Source of the DNA: Achatina immaculata
Taxonomy: Eukaryota; Mollusca; Gastropoda; Stylommatophora; Achatinidae
Assembly: GCA_009760885.1 (NCBI GenBank)
Contig: CM019710.1
Coordinates: forward strand, 1,900,633 to 1,964,632
Direction of reading: 5' to 3'
Length of the DNA stretch: 64,000 nucleotides
Shown: in pieces, positions 20,712-32,284 of the stretch
How positions within the stretch are numbered: position 1 is the first letter of the stretch
How the letters are laid out: each line of letters begins with the position of its first letter
Made by a program: the position numbers and the translations under genes
The notes under the pieces: model-generated
What the model was told of the DNA's origin: nothing
Database searches by the model: none
What the model saw: the letters and a program-made list of their open reading frames with translations, nothing else

Positions 20712-21190
20712 AGTGTTCTGTCATCCAATTCTTGTCCATCAAAGGTCTGAACCACTTGGACATCTACTGTGAAATATATGTGGAGTACATCACTGAGTAC
20801 ATGTACAATGCTGAAGTCTACAACTGGCTTACAAAGTTCAAGACAGGCGTAACAAGTTTACATGACATTCACTGTGAAATATATGTGGTGTACAGCACTG
20901 AGTGCATGCACAAGGCTCAAGTCTACAACTGGCTTACAAAGTTCAAGACAGGCGTAACAAGTTTACATGACATTCACTGTGAAATATATGTGGTGTACAG
21001 CACTGAGTGCATGCACAAGGCTCAAGTCTGCAACCGGGTTACAAAGTTCGAGACAGGCGTAACAAGCTTACATGACATTCACTGTGAAATATATGTGGTG
21101 TACAGCACTGAGTGCATGCACAAGGCTCAAGTCTACAACCGGGTTACAAAGTTCGAGACAGGCGTAACAAGCTTATGTGACATTCACTGC
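20712..21190 (+). pseudogene. Mariner-type transposase N-terminal (HTH) fragment with 105-bp in-frame repeats
   Basis: It opens with SVIQFLSIKGLNHLDIYCEI, then YNWLTKFKTGVTSLHD, which has the pattern of the mariner first helix-turn-helix (x-IxFLxxxG...YxxVxxWxxxFxxGxTSL-D). The second half, DIHCEIYVVYSTECMHKAQV then YNWLTKFKTGVTSLH, is repeated three times in frame at 105 bp. It passes straight into the 45-bp array. The catalytic domain is absent. Confidence 0.7.
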
Positions 21191-22142
21191 CCTGAACAAA
21201 CACACAAGGGATGTGATACACCAGCGGCTGAGAGGACAGAACAAACACACGAGGGATGTGATACACCAGCGGCTGAGAGGACAGAACACACGAGGGATGT
21301 GACACCAGCGGCTGAGAGGACAGAACAAAACACAAGGGATGTGATACACCAGCGGCTGAGAGGACAGAACAAACACACGAGGGATGTGATACACCAGTGG
21401 CTGAGAGGACAGAACAAACACACAAGGGATGTGATACACCAGCGGCTGAGGGACAGAACAAACACACAAGGGATGTGATACACCAGTGGCTGAGAGGACA
21501 GAACAAACACACGAGGGATGTGATACACCATGGCTGAGAGGACAGAACAAACACACGAGGGATGTGATACACCAGCGGCTGAGAGGACAGAACAAACACA
21601 CAAGGGATGTGATACACCAGTGGCTGAGAGATCAGAACACACAAGGGATGTGATACACCAGTGGCTGAGAGATCAAACACACAAGGGATGTGATACACCA
21701 GTGGCTGAGAGATCAGAACACACAAGGGATGTGATACACCAGTGGCTGAGAGGACAGAACAAACACACGAAGGATGTGATACACCAGTGGCTGAGAGATC
21801 AGAACACACAAGGGATGTGATACACCAGTGGCTGAGAGATCAGAACACACAAGGGATGTGATACACCAGTGGCTGAGAGGACAGAACACACGAGGGATGT
21901 GATACACCAGTGGCTGAGAGATCAGAACACACAAGGGATGTGATACACCAGTGGCTGAGAGATCAGAACACACAAGGGATGTGATACACCAGCGGCTGAG
22001 AGGACAGAACAAACACACAAGGGATGTGATACACCAGTGGCTGAGAGGACAGAACAAACACACGAGGGATGTGATACACCAGTGGCTGAGAGGACAGAAC
22101 AAACACACGAGGGATGTGATACACCAGTGGCTGAGAGGACAT
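21190..22142. repeat. 45-bp minisatellite with 33-39-bp variants, about 22 copies
   Basis: The unit is AACAAACACACAAGGGATGT, then GATACACCAGCGGCTGAGAG, then GACAG. Some units lack AACAAAC (about 39 bp), others have GATCAG in place of GGACAG. Open frames on both strands are repeat read-through. Confidence 0.92.
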
Positions 22143-22440
22143 AACAGCTTTTTCTTACTGGGATTTAGCTGCTAGTTCACAGCTGGCACAACATGCATGG
22201 CAGATCAGGGGATTGAAGATAGGAGTGTTATTTTTCCTGTAATAAATAAGTTTTATGTAGCTCACAGGAAAAATAGAAGGAAGAAGATCAAGAGGAAGAC
22301 CAAGAGAAATGATACGGGATGGTGTGAGAGGAGATCACCAACTGAACTGATGGCCTGCATGAAGGATCAGGTACTCTGAAGAAGCATAATAGCCAACACC
22401 AGTCGGCACGGCACCTGATGATGATGATGATGATGTAGCT
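22143..22440 (+). mobile_element. LINE 3' end fragment with (GAT)n tail
   Basis: Frames give KNRRKKIKRKTKRNDTGWCE, then RRSPTELMACMKDQ, then IIANTSRHGT and a (GATGAT)n tail. This is the same LINE end as 10567-10716. It is duplicated at 24301-24592 (offset about 2154). Confidence 0.75.
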
Positions 22441-22614
22441 CACACTTTCTTTCATTTGATTCACCCACATAAATCTTTCATTTTATTCACTCACATAAAA
22501 TTGTTCTTTCTGATGACTCATCTTCCAAATCTGGCACAGAAATCTTGTTTCTTGAGTCTAGGAATTAGCATCCTCACACTCAGGGCACACCCATACCCAC
22601 TCTGCTCTCTGTTT

Positions 22615-23232
22615 CAATAACCACCAAAGAGTATGAACATTAAATGTGCCAGTCTACTGTTGGTTCTGTTTCAGTAACCACCAAAAAGTATGAACACTAA
22701 ATGTGCCAGTCTACTGTTGGTTCTGTTTCAGTAACCACCAAAAAGTATGAACACTAAATGTGCCAGTCTACTGTTGGTTCTGTTTCAGTAACCACCAAAA
22801 AGTATGAACATTAAATGTGCCAGTCTGCTGTTGGTTCTGTTTCAGTAACCACCAAAAAGTATGAACACTAAATGTGCCAGTCTACTGTTGGTTCTGTTTC
22901 AGTAACCACCAAAAAGTATGAACACTAAATGTGCCAGTCTACTGTTGGTTCTGTTTCAGTAACCACCAAAGAGTATGAACACTAACTGTGCCAGTCTACT
23001 GTTGGTTCTGTTTCAGTAACCACCAAAAAGTATGAACATTAAATGTGCCAGTCTACTGTTGGTTCTGTTTCAGTAACCACCAAAAAGTATGAACATTAAA
23101 TGTGCCAGTCTACTGTTGGTTCTGTTTCAGTAACCACCAAAAAGTATGAACACTAAATGTGCCAGTCTACTGTTGGTTCTGTTTCAGTAACCACCAAAGA
23201 GTATGAACACTAACTGTGCCAGTCTGCTGTTG
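22615..23232. repeat. 57-bp minisatellite, about 11 copies
   Basis: The unit is TAACCACCAAAAAGTATGAA, then CACTAAATGTGCCAGTCTAC, then TGTTGGTTCTGTTTCAG. Each unit ends TTCTGTTTCAG, a near-perfect 3' splice-site consensus. It is duplicated at 24768-25383. Confidence 0.93.
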
Positions 23233-23565
23233 GTTCTGGCAGCCTCAAATTCTACCTGCCAGTTACCCAAATCTTCCTTCCCCCCCCCCCCTCCTCACAC
23301 CTGTCTTTTATCCTCCATACATATATTTTATCAACACATGCTCTTTCTTTCATCCATCGACTTCAGTATATCTGTTGTATCAATAGGAATCCTGTCTGTT
23401 GCAATACCATTACAGGCAATATGATCGGCTAACTCATTGCCTCACACTACCGCATTGCCCTGGACGGTATATCCACATCATCCTGGTGAAAATGGATTGT
23501 GGCAAGAGCTGAACCTGTTTATGAAGTAGCAAACCCCTCTCTGTCATGCACATATATTGAAAGTG
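23233..23565 (-). pseudogene. RNase H C-terminal fragment of a LINE
   Basis: The minus strand reads GNELADHIACNGIATDRIPI, then DTTDI, around 23435-23360. This matches the RNase H end (PGH-GI-GNExAD) of I/jockey-like elements. The upstream half of the domain is broken by the 32-bp array and, in the second copy, continues at 26196-26470. A C-run is at 23280-23291. Confidence 0.65.
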
Positions 23566-23569
23566 TCAC

Positions 23570-23795
23570 CACCACACTCTCTGTATCATCCTGTCTATCA
23601 CCTCCACACAGTCTGTATCATCCTGTCTATCACCACTATACTGTCTGTATCATCCTGTCTATCACCACTATACTGTCTGTATCATCCTGTCTATCACCAC
23701 TATACTGTCTGTATCATCCTGTCTATCACCACTATACTGTCTGTATCATCCTGTCTATCACCACTATACTGTCTGTATCATCCTGTCTATCACCA
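23570..23795. repeat. 32-bp array, about 7 copies, in RNase H coding sequence
   Basis: The unit is CTATCACCACTATACTGTCT plus GTATCATCCTGT. The reverse complement at the right end of the longer copy (25720-26195) reads QQDDTDSIVVIDRM, the TDS-type catalytic Asp segment of RNase H. It is cut off at 23795, where the 45-bp array begins without spacer. Confidence 0.88.
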
Positions 23796-24300
23796 CGGCT
23801 GAGAGGACAGAACAACACACGAGGGATGTGATACACCAGCGGCTGAGAGGACAGAACAAACAAGGGATGTGATACACCAGTGGCTGAGAGGACAGAACAA
23901 ACACACGAGGGATGTGATACACCAGTGGCTGAGAGGACAGAACACACAAGGGATGTGATACACCAGCGGCTGAGAGGACAGAACAAACACACGAGGGATG
24001 TGATACACCAGTGGCTGAGAGGACAGAACAAACACACGAGGGATGTGATACACCAGCGGCTGAGAGGACAGAACAAACACACAAGGGATGTGATACACCA
24101 GCGGCTGAGAGGACATAACAAACACACAAGGGATGTGATACACCAGCGGCTGAGAGGACAGAACAAACACACGAGGGATGTGATACACCAGCGGCTGAGA
24201 GGACAGAACAAACACACAAGGGATGTGATACACCAGCGGCTGAGAGGACATAACAAACACACAAGGGATGTGATACACCAGTGGCTGAGAGGACATAACA
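23796..24300. repeat. 45-bp minisatellite, second block, about 11 copies
   Basis: Same unit as 21190-22142. The junction ATCACCAC|GGCTGAGAGG joins two unrelated arrays and marks the 2.15-kb duplication breakpoint. Confidence 0.92.
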
Positions 24301-25719
24301 GCTTTTTCTTACTGGGATTTAGCTGCTAGTTCACAGCTGGCACAACATGCATGGCAGATCAGGGGATTGAAGATAGGAGTGTTATTTTTCCTGTAATAAA
24401 TAAGTTTTATGTAGCTCACAGGAAAAATAGAAGGAAGAAGATCAAGAGGAAGACCAAGAGAAATGATACGGGATGGTGTGAGATCAGATCACCAACTGAA
24501 CTGATGGCCTGCATGAAGGATCAGGTACTCTGAAGAAGCATAATAGCCAACACCAGTCGGCACGGCACCTGATGATGATGATGATGTAGCTCACACTTTC
24601 TTTCATTTGATTCACCCACATAAATCTTTCATTTTATTCACTCACATAAAATTGTTCTTTCTGATGACTCATCTTCCAAATCTGGCACAGAAATCTTGTT
24701 TCTTGAGTCTAGGAATTAGCATCCTCACACTCAGGGCACACCCATACCCACTCTGCTCTCTGTTTCAATAACCACCAAAGAGTATGAACATTAAATGTGC
24801 CAGTCTACTGTTGGTTCTGTTTCAGTAACCACCAAAAAGTATGAACACTAAATGTGCCAGTCTACTGTTGGTTCTGTTTCAGTAACCACCAAAAAGTATG
24901 AACACTAAATGTGCCAGTCTACTGTTGGTTCTGTTTCAGTAACCACCAAAAAGTATGAACATTAAATGTGCCAGTCTGCTGTTGGTTCTGTTTCAGTAAC
25001 CACCAAAAAGTATGAACACTAAATGTGCCAGTCTACTGTTGGTTCTGTTTCAGTAACCACCAAAAAGTATGAACACTAAATGTGCCAGTCTACTGTTGGT
25101 TCTGTTTCAGTAACCACCAAAGAGTATGAACACTAACTGTGCCAGTCTACTGTTGGTTCTGTTTCAGTAACCACCAAAAAGTATGAACATTAAATGTGCC
25201 AGTCTACTGTTGGTTCTGTTTCAGTAACCACCAAAAAGTATGAACATTAAATGTGCCAGTCTACTGTTGGTTCTGTTTCAGTAACCACCAAAAAGTATGA
25301 ACACTAAATGTGCCAGTCTACTGTTGGTTCTGTTTCAGTAACCACCAAAGAGTATGAACACTAACTGTGCCAGTCTGCTGTTGGTTCTGGCAGCCTCAAA
25401 TTCTACCTGCCAGTTACCCAAATCTTCCTTCCCCCCCCCTCCTCACACCTGTCTTTTATCCTCCATACATATATTTTATCAACACATGCTCTTTCTTTCA
25501 TCCATCGACTTCAGTATATCTGTTGTATCAATAGGAATCCTGTCTGTTGCAATACCATTACAGGCAATATGATCGGCTAACTCATTGCCTCACACTACCG
25601 CATTGCCCTGGACGGTATATCCACATCATCCTGGTGAAAATGGATTGTGGCAAGAGCTGAACCTGTTTATGAAGTAGCAAACCCCTCTCTGTCATGCACA
25701 TATATTGAAAGTGTCACCA
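24301..25719. repeat. Second copy of 22147-23570: LINE end, 57-bp array, RNase H fragment
   Basis: Offset is 2154 falling to 2148 bp because of small indels (one GAT triplet fewer at 24571, a shorter C-run at 25433). It contains the LINE 3' end (24424-24592), the 57-bp array (24768-25383) and the minus-strand GNELADHIACNG fragment (about 25585-25510). Confidence 0.9.
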
Positions 25720-26195
25720 CCACACTGTCTGTATCATCCTGTCTATCACCTCCACACAGTCTGTATCATCCTGTCTATCACCTCCACACAGTCTGTATCA
25801 TCCTGTCTATCACCACTATACTGTCTGTATCATCCTGTCTATCACCACTATACTGTCTGTATCATCCTGTCTATCACCACTATACTGTCTGTATCATCCT
25901 GTCTATCACCACTATACTGTCTGTATCATCCTGTCTATCACCACTATACTGTCTGTATCATCCTGTCTATCAGCACTATACTGTCTGTATCATCCTGTCT
26001 ATCACCACTATACTGTCTGTATCATCCTGTCTATCACCACTATACTGTCTGTCTCATCCTGTCTATCACCACTATACTGTCTGTATCATCCTGTCTATCA
26101 CCACTGTACTGTCTGTCTCATCCTGTCTATCAGCACTATACTGTCTGTATCATCCTGTCTATCACCACTATACTGTCTGTATCATCCTGCTGAAC
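25720..26195. repeat. 32-bp array, 15 copies, second block
   Basis: Same unit as 23570-23795 with rare variants (CAGCAC, CTGTCTCATC). It is flanked on both sides by RNase H coding sequence on the minus strand, so it expanded inside that domain. Confidence 0.92.
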
Positions 26196-26470
26196 TAGCC
26201 AGGACAGAGCCTTGGTCACTTCCACATGCCCTTAATTCTGTGCCACCATTCTGCCTGGCCTATAGACAACAAAGCCCCCTCCATTCTCTTTGCCTGGCAG
26301 CACTGAGCCGTCCGTGAAGATGATGGCTCATATGGTTAAGCCTGAGCTGAATTTCTGAATTGCAAACTCAGTCCTACTTCCCATCCACTCTCTACATTCT
26401 CTGTCAAGCGCGGAGATGACCACTCTGGTGAATCTGATGGTATCATCTCTCACTTCGCTATAGAATGGCT
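26196..26470 (-). pseudogene. RNase H N-terminal fragment of a LINE
   Basis: The minus strand reads LDRECREWMGSRTEFAIQKF around 26420-26360, then IIFTDGSVLPGKENGGGFVV and YRPGRM (26325-26250), then VTKALSWLVQQDDTDSIVV. TDGS is RNase H motif 1 with its catalytic Asp. One stop interrupts it (after QN). Confidence 0.75.
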
Positions 26471-26515
26471 AGGTGGGATATTCACCAATGGATGCTTGTA
26501 ATATTAATGCCAGAC

Positions 26516-26830
26516 ACTGGTGCTAGCAGTGCTTGATTACAGGCTGGACTACTGACCTTATCCAAAACCCAAATTGATAGACTGGACAGAATTCAAAGCT
26601 ATGTGGACTGTCCTGGGTTGCACAAAGGATACTTGGTTATTTGTTGGGCTTGCCTGGCATGGGAATCAGACACAAAAGTTGTTCAGGTCAAAGCTTATCT
26701 CATGGTGGTTGGCAACACCACTCATCCCTTGTATAAATCACTGGCAGTAATGAAAGGTTGGCATATTAGACTTGGTAGTTCATGAATGGCTGGGCCTGAA
26801 ACATCCATTAGTGCTGTGTGTGCTGTGGAG
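26516..26830 (+). pseudogene. LINE fragment, region between RT and RNase H
   Basis: Plus-strand frames give YRLDYGLTLSKTQIDRLDRI (with frameshifts), then QSY, VLGCTKDT, and CLAWESDTKVVQVKAYLMVV, GNTTHPLYKSL. This resembles the LINE linker with LDxIQNxALRxxLG and KVEQVKAY. It is in opposite orientation to the RNase H piece on its left, so the locus is inverted or built from two insertions. Confidence 0.7.
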
Positions 26831-26884
26831 GATAATGGGAAAGGAGCAAATCTTGTTTCTATCCAGTAGATATTAAGTTCATTT

Positions 26885-27905
26885 CTCTAGGTGTGTACCA
26901 GCAACTGAGTCATCGTTATCTTGTGTTTACATTTCTCTAGATGTCTACCAGCAACTGAGTCATCACTTTTTTGTGTTTACATTTCTCTAGATGTCTACCA
27001 ACAACTGAGTCATCACTTTTTTGTGTTTACATTTCTCTAGATGTCTACCAGCAACTGAGTCATCACTTTCTTGTGCTTACATTTCTCTAGGTGTGTACCA
27101 GCAACTGAGTCATCACTTTCTTGTGCTTACATTTCTCTAGGTGTGTACCAGCAACTGAGTCATCACTTTCTTGTGCTTACATTTCTCTAGGTGTGTACCA
27201 GCAACTGAGTCATCACTTTCTTGTGCTTACATTTCTCTAGGTGTGTACCAGCAACTGAGTCATCATTTTCTTGTGCTTACATTTCTCTAGATGTCTACCA
27301 GCAACTGAGTCATCACTTTCTTGTGCTTACATTTCTCTAGATGTCTACCAGCAACAGAGTCATCACTTTCTTGTGCTTACATTTCTCTAGGTGTGTACTA
27401 GCAACTGAGTCATCATTTTCTTGTGCTTACATTTCTCTAGGTGTGTACCAGCAACAGAGTCATCACTTTCTTGTGCTTACATTTCTCTAGGTGTGTACCA
27501 GCAACTGAGTCATCACTTTCCTTTGCTTACATTTCTCTAGGTGTGTGCCAGCAACTGAGTCATCACTTTCTTGTGCTTACATTTCTCTGGGTGTGTACTA
27601 GCAACTGAGTCATCATTTTCTTGTGCTTACATTTCTCTGGGTGTGTACTAGCAACTGAGTCATCACTTTCTTGTGCTTACATTTCTCTGGGTGTGTACTA
27701 GCAACTGAGTCATCACTTTCTTGTGCTTACATTTCTCTAGGTGTGTACCAGCAACTGAGTCATCACTTTCTTGTGCTTACATTTCTCTAGGTGTGTACCA
27801 GCAACTGAGTCATCACTTTCTTATGTTTACATTTCTCTAGGTGTGTACCAGCAACTGAGTCATCACTTTCTTGTGCTTACATTTCTCTGGGTGTGTACTA
27901 GCAAC
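26885..27905. repeat. 50-bp minisatellite, about 20 copies
   Basis: The unit is GTGTGTACCAGCAACTGAGT, then CATCACTTTCTTGTGCTTAC, then ATTTCTCTAG. Each unit contains an acceptor-like CATTTCTCTAG. ATGTCTACC variants cluster at the left and CTGG variants near 27590-27700. Confidence 0.93.
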
Positions 27906-28640
27906 TGTCATCATTTTCCCAGCATGCTTCAAAACCAGTCCCGAATCATTTCAGTGGCCCCAACCACAGAGACAAATCTGACTTTCTAGTAACAGCCACC
28001 AAACAATGTCACGCAGATGGTAGAAGCCGCCTAGTGCTTGAGAACCACTACATTCATGAATATGGGATGCTGGAACCACATGGTTTGAAATCGTTATTCA
28101 GTTGCACCTAACATTCTCCTCTTGCACAATCATAATCCGTCTTCAGTAAGTTCCACTCCCTTCTCACTTTCTTCCGGCTAGATTACCATTGTATCACTTT
28201 CTCTTCCCTCTATGGTTTCCTCACTCACCATTCTCAGTTACGACCCACCTACCACCCTCAATTACAACCCACCTACATTGACCCACCTATCACACATCTA
28301 AAGTCTGTTTAAATACTCTCTACGCTCCACCATGCACATTTCTGACACAGCTTCTTACAAGTTACAGCTAAGTGCTTTATTCATTTTATTTGATTTGATT
28401 TTTATTTTTTTTACATAGCACTCATGTTAATTTATACTTTATCTCCTCTCTCTATTTCCTCATCCCATGTGTTTTGTATGATTAAGGCCCACACTGAAAC
28501 ATCACAACTGTGTACTTGTTAAGTACTAAAGCTGTTCCTATTTTTTCCTAGTTTATACATTTTGGTATCACAGCTTTACTGCTGTGGCTCTGTGTATAGT
28601 TATGTACTCATACACTAATTATTATGGTCTGTATCCAGCA
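27906..28640 (+). pseudogene. Penelope-like element 3' fragment
   Basis: Translation shows the region after the GIY-YIG nuclease (NQSRIISVAPTTETNLTF at about 27933-27985, then FMNMGCWNHMV after frameshifts). The shared PLE 3' non-coding block follows to about 28640 (TGAAACATCACAACTGTG). It is fused directly to the last 50-bp array unit. Confidence 0.7.
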
Positions 28641-28729
28641 ATTTTAGGTTAGACAAAGTAATCATTGGCATTTATTAATCTTATTTTCATTGTGTTGCTT
28701 GTTGATTGGCACATTTTGTTTTATCACAG

Positions 28730-28862
28730 ACTCACCGTGACTTGTGGGTTGAGATAGCAGATAAAATTACTCTAGCGGTGCAACAGATAATAGAGTTTGC
28801 CAAGATGATTCCAGGATTTATGGAGCTATCTCAGGATGATCAGATCATGTTGTTGAAGGCAG
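28730..28862 (+). CDS. HR3: HR3/ROR nuclear receptor, LBD exon with family signature
   Basis: The acceptor is TTTTATCACAG before 28730 and the donor is GCAG|GTAAGT at 28863. The exon reads [20 protein letters not shown], then [13 protein letters not shown], then [12 protein letters not shown]. The FAK...DDQ..LLKAG block is the nuclear receptor LBD signature (helices 3-5), here with the [12 protein letters not shown] form of HR3/ROR. It runs from phase 0 to phase 1. A repeat-rich region starts about 30 bp past the donor. Confidence 0.95.
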
Positions 28863-28889
28863 GTAAGTGACTTTACTGTCACAAAGAAA

Positions 28890-29085
28890 GCAAATGTAAC
28901 ATGAGGTCATGTCATTGACATCCAGTGTCACATGCAATATGTCACTGACATCCAGTGTCACATGAGATGTCACAGACATACAGTGCCATATGAGATAATG
29001 TCACTGACACTGTCACATGAGATCATGTCACTGACACACTCACATGACATCATGTCACTGACATACAGTGTCACATGAGATCATG
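28890..29085. repeat. Degenerate 28-40-bp array just past an exon donor
   Basis: Six or so units of TGTCACTGACATCCAGTGTC plus ACATGAGATCA. The first bases of the intron (GACTTTACTGTCAC at 28869) resemble the unit. Confidence 0.8.
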
Positions 29086-31162
29086 TTGTAGCACAATCCC
29101 TTGTAACTAGAATTAAGAACATGATTATAAATATGATTTTGAATATGATAATGAATAGTATTATGAATAGGATCATGAATATGAGTATGAATATGATTAA
29201 GAATATATTGTATACAAAACAGTAACACCGAATAGCAACAGACAGAAGGAGGTAGAGAAAGGTATAAAACTTCCATGACCCTAACACAGCAAGACGCAGA
29301 CAAAAGTAAACAGAGGAGAGAAACAAATTGAAAAGGCAGGCGCAGTGACGCTGAGATATAGGTAATACAAAGGAGGGACACCAGAAAGTAGGATGCTCCA
29401 GTGATAACAAAGCAGTGACACACAAGCAAATAGCCCAGGTAGAAAAGTAGACATTAAGATTAGACGGATTTAGGAAGTGTCATGAGGCTGGTGGCAGGAC
29501 ACATAAATAAACGGACTAATCCCTGAAGCATACGACATGAAAGAGATCGTGGACTTAGATAACAATAGCAGTTAGATAAGATGGATTTGACACAACTGAC
29601 TGGTGAGACATGCTTGCTAACCTTAGGTCGCAATTTTCACACAACAAGGAGTGGACATTAGTCAACGCTAATATGATAGGTTAGGATGTGGGAACCAATC
29701 AGAATGCTCATAGGAACCAGCAGACACCTGAAGGATGGAGCCAAAATACTTATTGGTTAATCCATCGAGCTGCACTTGAAGATAAAAAGGTGAGCAGAGA
29801 GAAGAACAGGGACAAAGAATTTCAGGAGAGAGGAGACGGGGGGAGCCCGAAGATGGAGAAACAAGGACGGTCAGTGAATAGAGACTGGTCCAGAGTCAAA
29901 GGAAGGAGCCCCCAAGAAGAGAAAGTCCAGAGGGTAGCGGACAAGTGAGGGGGGGTCATCAGAAGTAGACAGAGAAGAGAAGAACAGCAGACAGAAGAAC
30001 AGACGAATCGGGGGAGGACAGACAACAGAAGGACTGACAATCAGAGAAAAACACACACCAGAGAAGACACGAGAGAGAAGGAAGACGTAGGTAACAACAG
30101 ATAGACAAATAGAGCAATAGATACTCAGGAAGAGCAGTTTTGAAGAAGTAGTTTTAGGACAGATTGAAAATGTATTTCAAGTGATTACGAAGAATTGATA
30201 CTTTTGAAACTTCGTACAGTGATTTAGTCGTGTAATTGATTGACCACGTGTTGCAGATCTGATATAATACTGAGTTAGGAAATGTTCTCATATCAGGTGT
30301 AGAATATCATGAAGTTGAGAACATTGCTGAAATGTTGTATGTAGAATATGATAGAGTTTGATATTGTGAACAAATGATTAAGTGATTCAATCCAAGTGAT
30401 GTTGTCGACAATACATCTTGAACTTATTTGTCAGAATTAAATAATGCAGTGAACATTTCATCGGGCTTGCTCTGGTCTAGCATATGTTGTAATGTTTGTG
30501 AAACCTAATCTAGATGACAGTAATCAGGTTGTGTGTGATGGTACAAGACAGTAACTCAACAAAGAAAAATTTAATCGTCTTCAGTCTTCATCAATAATAT
30601 GGCAGTTCACAACTTGACATTGTTATAATGGTGCCAGTGCCTATTTTTGAAATTCAGTAGGAGACGACCTGGCATAAAAACAAACACAACACCAATTACT
30701 AACTATCATGTGCTGATGTTATAACCAAACTTTTTGTGATTTAGACAGACATAGAACATTTTATCTTTCTAACAGTGGTGGTATTCAGAACTCAGACATT
30801 ATCAATATTAACAATGAAATCAACGAAGATAGGACAACGCGAAGTACAAACGATCTAGAATGAACTGATGTGATTTAGGCAAAGAACAATTGTTTCTTTA
30901 AATAATGGTGGTATACAGAGAACATTAATTAGACATTCACAAAGAGCGACAACATCAATGACGGAGGGACAGTGTATTAGGCCAAGAACAAGAGACAGTT
31001 AAGTTTTATGTATTAGTTAGGTTGTTGCAGTTACAGTATATATTTGTTTGATTTATACTGCTTTGTTAGTATATTTTTTCACTAGAAATTATTGATTATT
31101 TCACTGATTATTTCATAGAGTAAGAATGATACAGAGATTTTTCAGAGAGAATATTAGAGAAA
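29086..31162. other. Unassigned, probably transposon-derived, purine-rich sequence
   Basis: No protein family is recognised. About 29690-30110 is strongly purine-rich (many ACAGA and GAAGA words). TGTTGTAGCAC at 29083 and TGGTGCCAGTGCC at 30629 could be read as an LTR start and primer-binding site, but no matching second LTR exists in the window. A LINE 5' untranslated region is an equally good reading. Confidence 0.4.
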
Positions 31163-32230
31163 ATGAGAAAACACAGAGAAGAAAAAGATATATTAAAGTG
31201 GGAGATCAGATATCTGAGGAGAGAAGTAGCTAGGTTAGGTAGAGAGTTGAGACAGGAAAGAAATTGGAGAAAATATTACAATTTTTACCCTAGAACAGAC
31301 TTTAGACAGACACAGAACAATTTTTTTTATAGAAATGAGAGAGAGGGAAGAAGAAACAAATATCAAAACCAGGGACACTGTACAGACAAGAGTTATCAAA
31401 ACAGACAAACAGCCTACAACACAAGGCGCGGAGAAAAATACCAGCACAATTCTTTTAAAGGAAATAACAGCAGATATATGCCACAAAATAATGAAAGGTT
31501 TTGATAGGAATGTCAAGGGGGAAATAAATGCTGTAGTGAGTACGAAATCAGACAAAGACAGGCAAAATAATAAAGAGACGAAGATGAATAGACCTAAAAT
31601 AGATCTAGACGAGACTAGTAGCCAGACAGTTAATGACAAAAGAGACAGGTCAACAGACACAGATAAAGCAACCAGAGATGCATACACTTCTGTGTCAGAT
31701 AAAGAACTAGGTAGATTAGCTCCCACAATGGTTGATGTAAGTATTGGAGTAAGTGAGAAATGTTTATGTAGAAAGAAAGATGTAGCCACAAATGCTATAA
31801 CCATTGAAACAAATGATATTAGCATAGGAACAGACAGGCTCATGTTAAAATACTCAAGTCATTTTATATGAATAAAAGATGAAGAAACAAATACGGTCGA
31901 TGTAGTAGTAAGAAATAGTTATACATTTATCTCAGAGACGAGGATTGAAATGAAAGAAGATAATGTAAAAGAATGCAACAGTGGTCAGAGAATAATAGAT
32001 AGTACAGAAAGTTCATAAGGCACAATAAGTAGCTGTTGGTGAAATTAATATGAGTGAAGTAATAGTGTCACCTGATTTTAATGATGAAATGATGGCACCC
32101 TCAGATGATGAGGGCATAACAGATGCTTTTTTTAGCAGACATGGAAAAAGAAATTTCTAACATTATAAAAACATGTCAAACACTAACTTGCAAGGAGGAT
32201 CAGAAGAAGAGTATTTTAAAAGATGAGAGA
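31163..32230 (+). pseudogene. Charged ORF upstream of LINE C, possible ORF1
   Basis: An ATG at 31163 opens 113 codons, starting MRKHREEKDILKWEIRYLRR then EVARLGRELRQERN, a likely short coiled coil, followed by an Asn/Arg/Tyr-rich part. A +1 shift near 31495 leads into a second frame (FDRNVKGEINAVV to 31871). Further frames give MSEVIVSPDFNDEMMAPSDD at 32051. I do not recognise the family. Position and composition fit a LINE ORF1 or a gag-like protein whose downstream endonuclease and RT N-terminus have been deleted. Confidence 0.4.
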
Positions 32231-32284
32231 ATCTATGAGAGAGGTTATAATAATACTACAGGAAATAGAGAAAATGTTAAAAGC

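Noticed and set aside
21144..24329. Several open frames of 130-220 codons with CDTPAAERTEQ or CITSLVCLFCPLS repeats
   Set aside because: Products of the 45-bp array on both strands. No domain or composition typical of a real protein.
29083..30641. LTR of an LTR retrotransposon followed by a primer-binding site
   Set aside because: No second LTR, no protease/RNase H/integrase downstream, and the following RT is of LINE type.
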